A stretch of 5,061 nucleotides of DNA from Microbacterium sp. GTDB taxonomy: Bacteria > Actinomycetota > Actinomycetes > Actinomycetales > Microbacteriaceae. Made by a program: the position numbers and the translations under genes. The DNA lies in contig DMUE01000214.1 of the NCBI GenBank assembly GCA_003476465.1, positions 3,713-8,773 on the forward strand. Reading direction: 5' to 3'. Positions 1 to 5,061 of this stretch are shown here, one piece after another (the stretch's first letter is position 1; every line of letters begins with the position of its first letter). The notes below the pieces were generated by a model. That model did not search any database. It had not been told where the DNA came from and saw nothing but the letters and a program-made list of their open reading frames with translations.

Positions 1-80
1 TTGTCGGGGCATCCGCCGATCCGTAGCCTCGCTACTGGCGCGACATCCGCCGCGCCCCGCAGACCACAGGAGTAACCACA
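1..80 (+). promoter_or_regulatory. Structured 5' leader of metY, cut by the window edge
   Basis: This is non-coding sequence directly upstream of metY. It contains a small hairpin (GTAGC at 23-27, loop CTC, GCTAC at 31-35). It also has two mutually exclusive longer pairings: CGGGGC at 5-10 with GCCCCG at 54-59, and GGCGCG at 37-42 with CGCGCC at 51-56. The 9-mer CATCCGCCG occurs twice (10-18 and 44-52). Sulfhydrylase genes in actinobacteria are often preceded by SAM-sensing leaders, so this could be the 3' part (expression platform) of such an element. No aptamer core is recognisable in these 80 bases and the upstream DNA is missing, so that is inference only. I see no clear -35/-10 promoter here. 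Confidence 0.35.
68..72 (+). promoter_or_regulatory. Ribosome binding site of metY
   Basis: AGGAG ends 8 nt before the ATG at 81, a good Shine-Dalgarno match with normal spacing. It fixes the metY start and indicates that this message has a true 5' leader, unlike metX downstream. Confidence 0.85.
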
Positions 81-1403
81 ATGTCCGCACCGGAGAACTG
101 GCGCTTCGAGACCAAGCAGGTTCACTCGGGCGCTCAGCCCGATCCGACCACCAAGGCACGCGCGACGCCGATCTACCAGACGACGTCGTACGTCTTCGAC
201 AACACCGACCACGCCGCGAACCTCTTCTCGCTGGCCGAGTTCGGCAACATATATACGCGCATCATGAACCCGACGCAGGAGGTCGTCGAACAGCGCCTCG
301 CCGCACTCGAGGGCGGCACCGGCGCACTCCTGGTCGCGAGCGGCCAGGCCGCCGAGACCTACGCCGTGCTCAACATCGCGCAGGCCGGTGACCACATCGT
401 GTCGTCCTCGTCGATCTACGGCGGAACCTACAACCTGTTCAGGTACACGCTCGCCAAGCTCGGCATCGACGTCACTTTCGTCGAGAACCAGGACGACGCC
501 GACGAATGGCGTGCCGCCGTCCGCCCGAACACCAAGCTCTTCTTCGGCGAGACGATCGGCAACCCGAAGATCAACATCCTCGACATCGTCAAGGTCGCAG
601 AAATCGCGCACGAGAACGGCCTGCCGCTGATCGTGGACAACACCATCGCGACGCCGTACCTGATCCGCCCGCTCGAGCACGGCGCCGACATCGTCATCCA
701 CTCGGCGACGAAGTTCCTCGGCGGTCACGGCACCGTCATCGGCGGTGTCATCGTCGACGGCGGAAAGTTCGCCTGGTCGCAGAACGTCGAGAAGTTCCCC
801 GGCCTGACCGAGCCGGATCCGTCGTACCACGGTGCGAGTTACACCACGGCCGTCGGCGACGCCCTCGCGTACATCATCAAGGCGCGCGTCACGCTCCTGC
901 GCGACCTCGGTGCCGCTATCGCGCCGCAGAGCGCCTGGCTGCTGATCCAGGGCATCGAGACGCTGTCGCTGCGCATCGAGCGTCACGTGCAGAACGCGCA
1001 GGAGATCGCGGAGTGGCTCGAAGACCACGAGGATGTCGCGTCGGTCAACTATTCGGGCCTGCCGTCCTCGCCCTGGTACGCCGCCGCCAACACGTACGCG
1101 CCCAGAGGCGTGGGCGCGGTGCTGTCGTTCGAGCTCAAGGGCGGCGTCGAGGCGGGCCGCGAATTCGTGAACTCGCTCGAGCTGTTCAGTCACCTCGCCA
1201 ACATCGGCGACGTGCGCTCGCTCGTTATCCACCCGGCCTCCACGACGCACTCGCAGCTGACGCCCGAGCAGCAGCTCACCTCGGGCGTCACGCCCGGTCT
1301 CGTGCGCTTGTCCGTCGGAGTCGAGAACATAGACGACCTCAAGGCCGACCTCGAGCAGGCCCTCGCGGCCGCACGCAAGGTCTCGGACGCCGCACGCGCC
1401 TGA
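81..1403 (+). CDS. metY: O-acetylhomoserine (O-acetylserine) sulfhydrylase MetY
   Basis: This is a cytoplasmic, PLP-dependent Cys/Met metabolism enzyme. It converts O-acetyl-L-homoserine plus sulfide to L-homocysteine plus acetate, the direct-sulfhydrylation step of methionine synthesis; family members may also accept O-acetylserine. At 440 aa it is full length for the family. Visible motifs in order are YTRIMNPT at 58-65 (Tyr and Arg that contact the PLP phosphate of the neighbouring subunit), SGQAA at 88-92, IYGGTYNLF at 112-120 (Tyr113 should stack on the PLP ring), VDNTIATPY at 185-193 (Asp186 to the pyridine nitrogen), HSATKFLGGHG at 207-217 (Lys211 is the Schiff-base lysine) and LVRLSVGVE at 407-415 (Arg409 to the substrate carboxylate). 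The long region between the lysine and the C-terminal domain is typical of MetY rather than the shorter MetB/MetC. The ATG has a good AGGAG site. A strong hairpin follows closely and metX lies downstream on the same strand. Nothing essential is missing. MetZ (O-succinylhomoserine sulfhydrylase) is the nearest alternative, but the MetX neighbour argues for the acetyl ester. Confidence 0.96.
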   Translation: MSAPENWRFETKQVHSGAQPDPTTKARATPIYQTTSYVFDNTDHAANLFSLAEFGNIYTRIMNPTQEVVEQRLAALEGGTGALLVASGQAAETYAVLNIAQAGDHIVSSSSIYGGTYNLFRYTLAKLGIDVTFVENQDDADEWRAAVRPNTKLFFGETIGNPKINILDIVKVAEIAHENGLPLIVDNTIATPYLIRPLEHGADIVIHSATKFLGGHGTVIGGVIVDGGKFAWSQNVEKFPGLTEPDPSYHGASYTTAVGDALAYIIKARVTLLRDLGAAIAPQSAWLLIQGIETLSLRIERHVQNAQEIAEWLEDHEDVASVNYSGLPSSPWYAAANTYAPRGVGAVLSFELKGGVEAGREFVNSLELFSHLANIGDVRSLVIHPASTTHSQLTPEQQLTSGVTPGLVRLSVGVENIDDLKADLEQALAAARKVSDAARA

Positions 1404-1415
1404 TCCGTCATACCG

Positions 1416-1457
1416 GATGCCCGGTCGTGTCCTCCTCGGGGGAGGTGACCGGGCATC
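1416..1457 (+). terminator. Strong hairpin after metY, probable intrinsic terminator without a U-tract
   Basis: A perfect 11-bp inverted repeat has arms GATGCCCGGTC (1416-1426) and GACCGGGCATC (1447-1457). Inside lies a second 5-bp stem, CCTCC (1431-1435) and GGAGG (1441-1445), with loop TCGGG. It begins 12 nt after the metY TGA. No run of T follows (the next bases are TCGCGTGCG), so it is not a classical E. coli-type terminator, but tail-less GC-rich hairpins in this position are common after actinobacterial genes. The stem is symmetrical and could also act on the minus strand or serve as a processing or stability element. Confidence 0.75.
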
Positions 1458-1477
1458 TCGCGTGCGACGCCCGCCGA

Positions 1478-1531
1478 GGTCCGTCCCCGCTCGCACACCA
1501 CGCCACACGCGCTGTCTGTGCCGGACGGACC
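1478..1531 (+). repeat. Inverted repeat in the metY-metX spacer
   Basis: Perfect 9-bp arms GGTCCGTCC (1478-1486) and GGACGGACC (1523-1531) are separated by 36 nt. The arms lie in the 200-nt spacer, about 125-180 nt upstream of the metX ATG. They could be a hairpin in a read-through transcript or two half-sites of a regulator. The loop is long for an efficient hairpin. No function can be assigned from sequence, and chance is possible in DNA of this GC content. Confidence 0.4.
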
Positions 1532-1622
1532 CAGCACGCCGCACCGACCCGAACCAACGCGTGCTCCGACCGTTCGCGGGACCCTCGCGCGCGGCGCAGC
1601 CCGGCACGGTGACGTAACGTGA

Positions 1623-1657
1623 GCGACCGCCCCGGTGGGGCACGCCAGAATGGACGG
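1623..1657 (+). promoter_or_regulatory. Candidate metX promoter giving a leaderless mRNA
   Basis: CAGAAT at 1646-1651 resembles a -10 element (TANNNT-like, with one mismatch at the first base). With a 17-nt spacer the -35 would be GCGACC at 1623-1628, a weak match to TTGACC. Transcription would then begin about 7 nt after the -10, at the A of the metX ATG (1658). No Shine-Dalgarno sequence precedes that ATG, which agrees with a leaderless message, a frequent arrangement in actinobacteria. The -35 match is poor, so the call rests mainly on the -10 position and the absent ribosome binding site. Confidence 0.4.
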
Positions 1658-2863
1658 ATGGACTGGCAGAGCTCTGAGGACACCTACCCGGCGATGCCGG
1701 TGACGGCGGCCGACGCGCGGATGCTGCTGGGCCGACCGCCCGCGACCGGCGCCTGGCGTGACGGCGACCCGATCGGCGACCGCCGCTTCGCCGCGTTCGG
1801 GCCGTTGCGTACCGAGGGCGGCGGCGAACTGCCGAGCTTCCGGCTCGCGTTCGAAACCTGGGGCGAGCTCAGCCCCGCGCGAGACAACGCGGTCCTCGTC
1901 CTGCACGCGCTCACGGGTGACAGCCACGTGCGCGGACCGGCCGGGCCGGGGCATCCGACCGACGGCTGGTGGTCCGACGTCGTCGGGCCCGGCGCGGCGA
2001 TCGACACCGACCGCTGGTTCGTGGTCGCGCCCAACATGCTGGGCGGATGTCAGGGATCGACCGGACCGGCGAGCATCGCGCCGGACGGCTACGAGTGGGC
2101 GGCGCGCTTCCCCTACATCACGATCCGCGACCAGGTCACCGCGCAAGCGCAGCTTGCGGACGCGCTCGGAATCGGCGTCTGGGCGGCCGTCGTGGGTGGA
2201 TCGATGGGCGGTATGCACGCCCTGGAGTGGGCGGCCGGGCACCCGGATCGTGTCGAACGGGCCGCGATCATCGCCGCTCCCCCGGCCAACACGGCCGACC
2301 AGATAGCCCTCAACTCCGTGCAGCTCGACGCGATCGCCGTCGACCCCCGCTTCCAGCGTGGCGAGTACTACGATGCGGGCGGCGGCGACGGACCGCACCG
2401 GGGACTGGCCCTCGCCCGCCGGATGGCCCTGCTGAACTACCGCAGCCCGACGGAACTGAACCAGCGCTTTCAGCGCTCCTGGCAGTCCGGCGTGAGCCCC
2501 CTCGGCCACGGCGGGCGCTTCGCGGTGGAGTCCTACCTCGACTTCCACGGCAACCGCTTCACGCGCCGCTTCGACGCGAACAGCTACATCCGCCTCGTCG
2601 AAGCGATGAATTCGCACGACGTGGGGCGCGATCGAGGCGGAGTGGAGCAGGCGCTGAGCCGCGTCAGCGCACGCACGCTCGTCCTCGGCATCGACAGCGA
2701 TCGTCTCTTCCCCCTCGAGGGCCAGGAGCGCATCGCCCGCGCCATCCCGAATGCGCTCGATGGCAGCGCAGCGACCGTCATCACGAGCGACTACGGGCAC
2801 GACGGGTTCCTCATCGAGACGCCGGCCGTGGGCGCGCACCTGCGTCGCCTGCTCGGCTCCTAA
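1658..2863 (+). CDS. metX: Homoserine O-acetyltransferase MetX
   Basis: This is a cytoplasmic alpha/beta-hydrolase-fold acyltransferase. It acetylates L-homoserine with acetyl-CoA to O-acetyl-L-homoserine, the substrate of the MetY encoded upstream. Numbered from the ATG at 1658 (401 aa), it shows LVLHALTGDSHV at 80-91 (oxyanion-side loop), NMLGGCQGSTGP at 126-137 (a MetX signature), the nucleophile elbow GGSMGG with catalytic Ser182, SDRLFP with the probable catalytic Asp348, and YGHDGFL with catalytic His381. The triad is complete and the length is normal. In-frame GTG at 1619 would add 13 residues, but they look non-conserved (SDRPGGARQNGR), lack a ribosome binding site and would overlap the candidate promoter, so ATG 1658 is preferred. 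A second ATG at 1650 is out of frame. The gene is separated from metY by 254 nt containing a hairpin, so it probably has its own promoter. MetX-type enzymes can in some lineages use succinyl-CoA; the sequence alone does not exclude this, but acetyl is the usual actinobacterial activity. Confidence 0.95.
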   Translation: MDWQSSEDTYPAMPVTAADARMLLGRPPATGAWRDGDPIGDRRFAAFGPLRTEGGGELPSFRLAFETWGELSPARDNAVLVLHALTGDSHVRGPAGPGHPTDGWWSDVVGPGAAIDTDRWFVVAPNMLGGCQGSTGPASIAPDGYEWAARFPYITIRDQVTAQAQLADALGIGVWAAVVGGSMGGMHALEWAAGHPDRVERAAIIAAPPANTADQIALNSVQLDAIAVDPRFQRGEYYDAGGGDGPHRGLALARRMALLNYRSPTELNQRFQRSWQSGVSPLGHGGRFAVESYLDFHGNRFTRRFDANSYIRLVEAMNSHDVGRDRGGVEQALSRVSARTLVLGIDSDRLFPLEGQERIARAIPNALDGSAATVITSDYGHDGFLIETPAVGAHLRRLLGS

Positions 2864-3086
2864 CCCGGTCTGCGGAGCCCCATGGAACCGAGCTGCACAC
2901 CCTGCATGGATCGGCCTCCGCGATGCGCCGGGCGCGCTGATCGGCCGGTCCGTCCACGCGCAACTGCCGCGAGCGGCGACCTCCTGCTCACCGCAGAACT
3001 GTATACCCCGCAGGATCATGGCACCATCGCGCCCGACGCCTTCGCTTCGGATCGAGCCTCCAGCGTGCACGCGACCGGGTCGCCTG
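2864..3086. other. Convergent intergenic spacer, no gene recognised
   Basis: These 223 nt lie between the 3' ends of metX (plus strand) and the small minus-strand gene. I see no convincing coding sequence on either strand, no tRNA and no strong intrinsic terminator. Weak structure includes the direct repeat GATCGGCC (2909-2916 and 2939-2946), a 4-bp hairpin around 2925-2935, and a 5-bp hairpin GCGAC-CGG-GTCGC at 3071-3083, just downstream of the minus-strand stop. None has a T-tract. Termination here may rely on Rho or on convergent transcription. Confidence 0.5.
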
Positions 3087-3401
3087 CTAGCCCTCCGCAC
3101 AATCGTCGAGCGCTCGCTCCAGCCGTTCGAGCTTTCCGTCGATCTCGCCCGTATGGCCCGGACGGATATCGGCCTTCAAGACGAGCGAGACCCGTGAACC
3201 GTAGGGCAGGACGGCTTCTGTCGCGCGACGCACGACGTCGAAGACTTCGTCCCACTCCCCTTCGATCTCGGTGAACATCGAGCTCGTGCGGTGCGGCAGC
3301 CCGGACTCGCGGACGATGCGGACCGCCGCGGCGACCGCATCGTGCACGGATCCGTCGGCGCGTCCGGTGCCGCTCGGGGCGACGGAGAAGGCGATGAGCA
3401 T
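3087..3401 (-). CDS. MTH1187/YkoF-family thiamine-binding-like protein
   Basis: This small cytoplasmic protein of 104 aa matches the size of the single-domain DUF77/MTH1187 family (thiamine-binding-protein superfamily, ferredoxin-like fold, usually oligomeric). Family-type features are the N-terminal strand LIAFSVAPSG, then SVHDAVAAAVRIVRESGL at 18-35 (first helix), MFTEIEGEWDEVFDVV at 42-57 (the TxxEGEWDEV block typical of the family), and SRVSLVLKADIRPG at 69-82 (strand with the conserved Arg and Lys). Relatives bind thiamine or related small molecules, but the physiological role of the short form is poorly defined, so I give no gene symbol. The ATG at 3401 is supported by GGGAG (3406-3410) 4 nt upstream. 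It follows the membrane glycosyltransferase by 34 nt on the same strand and is probably co-transcribed. No transporter or thiamine biosynthesis gene lies next to it here, so the ligand is unsupported by context. Confidence 0.87.
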   Translation of the reverse strand: MLIAFSVAPSGTGRADGSVHDAVAAAVRIVRESGLPHRTSSMFTEIEGEWDEVFDVVRRATEAVLPYGSRVSLVLKADIRPGHTGEIDGKLERLERALDDCAEG

Positions 3402-3435
3402 ATCTCTCCCGGGGGTCGGTGACGAGGATAGTGGA

Positions 3436-4761
3436 TCAGGGCGACCGGGCGAACAGGCGCGGGCCGGAAGACGCCCCCCGTCGCTGCGCCGCCGGGGGCG
3501 TGGGCACGCGGATGAGGGCCCCGACGACGATCCCCAGCAGGATCACGGTCAGGATATTCCGGACGGTGAGGAGGGCGACCGGGATGGGCTGCACCTCCAG
3601 CACGCCGCCGTAGACGATGGGATACACGATCTGCGTGAGGGCCGCGCTGACGAGCGACAGGCCGGCCGCCGTACTCGCGCGCGTGCGGTCCAGAGCGACC
3701 CACAGAACGAGCGGCGCGATGAGCCAGCTCTGGAACTGGGGCGAGCCGACCTTGTTGAAGACGATGAGCACGAGCACCAGAGCGAGGGCGAGGGGCGGCA
3801 GCAGGCGGACGTACGTGGCACCCCGCCAGGCCTTGTGGGCACCGAGCATCGCGACGGCCAGAACCGCGGCGGCCAGCATCGGCGTCATGGCCGCGATGAC
3901 GATGTCGACGCCCGGGCCGACCACCTGGAACGTGAGCAGGCCGGTGTCGTAGTACGGGTAGGAGCCGGGCACGCCGGCCACCGCCTGCCAGAGGTAGAAC
4001 CCGCTGACGGGAGCCTCGAGCTGCAGTCCTCGCCCCGTCTGCTCCCCGACGAAATCGAACGCGTGCGCCCAACCGCCGAGCGCGACGATCCCCCCGAGGA
4101 CGATCACGCTCACCCCGGCGGCCGCAGCGACAACGGTCATTCGTCGTCGCCGGGCGACGAACGCTGCCGCGATCAGGCCCGCCGGCCAGACCTTCATCCA
4201 GGTCGCGACGGCGAGCAGGACCGTGCCCGCCGCCGGACGTCCGGCGAGCCACAGCAGCCCCATCACCGCGAGGGGGACCGTCACCGCGTCGATCCGGTAC
4301 ATGCCGATCGGACCGAGCAGGAGGGCGTACCCGAGCCACAGCCAGGCCGCCGCGACCCGCCCCCGCGAACGCGCACGGCCGATCAGAACAGCGAAGGCGA
4401 CGGCGTTCAGCGCCGTCACGACGACCACCCACGCGATGATGTATCCGCCCACCCACGACAGGGCGCGCGCCGCGATCATCGGGACGAGTGCGAGTTGCGG
4501 ATAGACGAACGGCGCCGTGATGCCCACGATCTCCCGACCCTCCAGCGCCGCGTCCGCCCACGGTTCGTACACGAGGTACACATCGCCCATCGGCTGGTTC
4601 GGCAACACCCACCCGAGGGCGGCGACGAAGAGATGCACGAGGACGAACACGACCCACAGCACGCCGCGGTTCGCCATCCACTCCCGCCACAGTCCAGCCG
4701 ACACCCGCTCATCGTGAGGGCGCGCACCGGACCCCTGCCCTGCCGCGCGGACTCGGGTCAC
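3436..4761 (-). CDS. GT87 (DUF2029) family polytopic membrane glycosyltransferase
   Basis: This is an integral membrane protein of 441 aa with roughly 10-12 hydrophobic segments (for example about 33-53, 104-127, 136-153, 157-174, 207-229, 283-306, 319-336, 363-383 and 394-417). It has a basic, polar N-terminus and a basic C-terminal tail. The pattern fits GT-C glycosyltransferases of family GT87, which use polyprenyl-phosphate sugars on the outer face of the membrane. Supporting motifs are MGDVYLVYEPWADAAL at 58-73 in the first outer loop, with Asp60 the candidate catalytic acid position, YRIDAVTVPL at 155-164, WMKVWPAGLI at 188-197, GRGLQLEAP at 243-251 and FNKVGSPQFQSWL at 335-347. The donor and acceptor cannot be inferred; actinobacterial relatives include mannosyl- and arabinosyl-transferring enzymes. 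The GTG at 4761 overlaps the upstream nnrD stop as GTGA, suggesting translational coupling. An internal ATG at 4677 (residue 29), with GGGAG at 4681-4685, is a real alternative start just before the first membrane segment. Confidence 0.82.
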   Translation of the reverse strand: MTRVRAAGQGSGARPHDERVSAGLWREWMANRGVLWVVFVLVHLFVAALGWVLPNQPMGDVYLVYEPWADAALEGREIVGITAPFVYPQLALVPMIAARALSWVGGYIIAWVVVVTALNAVAFAVLIGRARSRGRVAAAWLWLGYALLLGPIGMYRIDAVTVPLAVMGLLWLAGRPAAGTVLLAVATWMKVWPAGLIAAAFVARRRRMTVVAAAAGVSVIVLGGIVALGGWAHAFDFVGEQTGRGLQLEAPVSGFYLWQAVAGVPGSYPYYDTGLLTFQVVGPGVDIVIAAMTPMLAAAVLAVAMLGAHKAWRGATYVRLLPPLALALVLVLIVFNKVGSPQFQSWLIAPLVLWVALDRTRASTAAGLSLVSAALTQIVYPIVYGGVLEVQPIPVALLTVRNILTVILLGIVVGALIRVPTPPAAQRRGASSGPRLFARSP

Positions 4762-5061
4762 GGCCTCAACCGGGCCCAGACCCGGGGGATCGCCTCGGCG
4801 ACGTCCAGGGCGACGAGCGGATGTCCCCTCCCCACGCCCGACGTCCGCTCATCACCACTCGTTCCCGCCGCCGCGCGCGCGAGCACCGTGTCCTCGAGCA
4901 CGGCGCCCTCGAACACCGTGTCCTCGAGCACCGGCATGCCGGACGCGTGGCGGCCCGCCGCCCCATGGAGCCAGGCGGCGGACGCCGCCAGGGGGCCGAG
5001 CGCCTCCGCGTCCGCGCTCACCTCGGCGCCGCGAGCTGCGACGATCGCGCCGACGACACCC
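4758..5061 (-). CDS. nnrD: C-terminal part of ADP-dependent NAD(P)H-hydrate dehydratase (partial)
   Basis: Only the last 100 residues are present; the 5' part lies beyond the right edge. The frame runs open to the edge. It begins GVVGAIVAARGAE, which corresponds to the helix just after the family's GxGD-VLAG catalytic motif, so the catalytic Asp should be a few residues outside the window. Next come ALGPLAASAAWLHGAAGR (helix typical of this ribokinase-fold family) and, near the end, PLVALDVAEAIPRVW, the usual NnrD C-terminus. NnrD dehydrates S-NAD(P)HX to NAD(P)H at the expense of ADP, a metabolite-repair reaction in the cytoplasm. About 38 residues rich in Gly, Ala, Thr and acidic residues separate these two blocks where I would expect only a few, and they include a 10-residue tandem duplication. 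A GTG at 5021 is internal to the reading frame and is not the true start. The stop TGA overlaps the following glycosyltransferase start by 4 bases. Confidence 0.85.
   Translation of the reverse strand, partial: GVVGAIVAARGAEVSADAEALGPLAASAAWLHGAAGRHASGMPVLEDTVFEGAVLEDTVLARAAAGTSGDERTSGVGRGHPLVALDVAEAIPRVWARLRP
4812..4853 (-). repeat. Imperfect inverted repeat within nnrD
   Basis: The arms GACGAGCGGATGTC (4812-4825) and GACGTCCGCTCATC (4840-4853) match as an inverted repeat at 12 of 14 positions, with a 14-nt spacer. In the minus-strand mRNA one of the two mismatches becomes a G-U pair. The stem would lie in the 3' end of nnrD, about 50-90 nt upstream of the glycosyltransferase GTG. It sits inside coding sequence and may be a by-product of GC-rich codons. 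Confidence 0.4.
4881..4940 (-). repeat. In-frame 30-bp tandem duplication in nnrD
   Basis: Two adjacent 30-nt units (4881-4910 and 4911-4940) share a 21-nt block at 20 of 21 positions: GAGCACCGTGTCCTCGAGCAC at 4881-4901 and the same with one G-to-A change at 4911-4931. The remaining 9 nt of each unit have diverged. On the coding strand the units read VLEDTVFEGA and VLEDTVLARA, so the duplication preserves the reading frame and adds ten residues to a variable loop of NnrD. Confidence 0.85.

Noticed and set aside
506..1612. A 368-codon plus-strand frame overlapping metY
   Set aside because: It is a +1-shifted shadow of metY, extremely Arg- and His-rich with no family resemblance, and it runs on into the hairpin region.
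1619..1657. GTG at 1619 as the metX start
   Set aside because: The 13 extra residues look non-conserved, there is no ribosome binding site, and the stretch coincides with the candidate promoter. ATG 1658 gives a standard-looking N-terminus.
3071..3083. GCGAC-CGG-GTCGC hairpin as terminator of the minus-strand cluster
   Set aside because: The stem is only 5 bp with a 3-nt loop and no T-tract, too weak to call as a terminator. It is mentioned only as spacer content.
1190..3100. A 636-codon open frame on the minus strand opposite metX and part of metY
   Set aside because: It overlaps two well-supported genes, its translation is dominated by Arg, Ala, Gly and Val with no recognisable domain, and it looks like the usual antisense open frame produced by GC-rich codons.
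3176..4690. A 504-codon minus-strand frame overlapping the glycosyltransferase and the small gene
   Set aside because: It is an Arg/Gly/Pro-rich shadow with no domains. The competing frames give a coherent polytopic membrane protein and a known small family.
4758..5021. GTG at 5021 as the start of a small independent gene
   Set aside because: The frame is open upstream to the window edge and encodes GVVGAIVAARGAE, the expected NnrD helix, so this is the tail of a larger gene.
1..5061. Mobile element, CRISPR array, tRNA/rRNA, or toxin-antitoxin or defence module
   Set aside because: No transposase or integrase, no regularly spaced repeats, no tRNA-like cloverleaf, and base composition looks uniform by eye. 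The 30-bp repeat has only two adjacent units and is coding, so it is not CRISPR-like.

Overview
The window looks like ordinary chromosomal DNA from a high-GC actinobacterium. The third codon positions are strongly G/C, GTG starts occur, and one gene seems to have a leaderless-type promoter right at its ATG. The protein sequences feel closest to Microbacteriaceae (Microbacterium-like), but that placement is recognition by eye, not a search.

Left half, plus strand: direct-sulfhydrylation methionine synthesis. A short structured leader with a good ribosome binding site (1-80) precedes metY, an O-acetylhomoserine sulfhydrylase (81-1403). A strong 11-bp hairpin follows only 12 nt after the metY stop. 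Next is a 200-nt spacer with a second inverted repeat and a plausible promoter, then metX, homoserine O-acetyltransferase (1658-2863). MetX makes O-acetylhomoserine from homoserine and acetyl-CoA, and MetY replaces the acetyl group with sulfide to give homocysteine. The two genes are adjacent, but the hairpin and the second promoter suggest they are not one simple operon.

Middle: a 223-nt convergent spacer (2864-3086) with no recognisable gene and no strong terminator.

Right half, minus strand, read from right to left: the last 100 residues of an ADP-dependent NAD(P)H-hydrate dehydratase (nnrD, cut by the window edge), a polytopic GT87/DUF2029-type glycosyltransferase whose GTG start overlaps the nnrD stop by 4 bases, and a small MTH1187/YkoF-type thiamine-binding-like protein 34 nt further on. 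The tight spacing suggests one transcript. The three functions are not obviously related: metabolite repair, envelope glycosylation, and a putative thiamine-family ligand binder.

I found no mobile element, CRISPR array, tRNA, rRNA or evident new defence or metabolic system. The most interesting local items are an in-frame 30-bp tandem duplication inside an apparently expanded loop of NnrD, the terminator-plus-promoter arrangement between metY and metX, and the mutually exclusive pairings in the metY leader.
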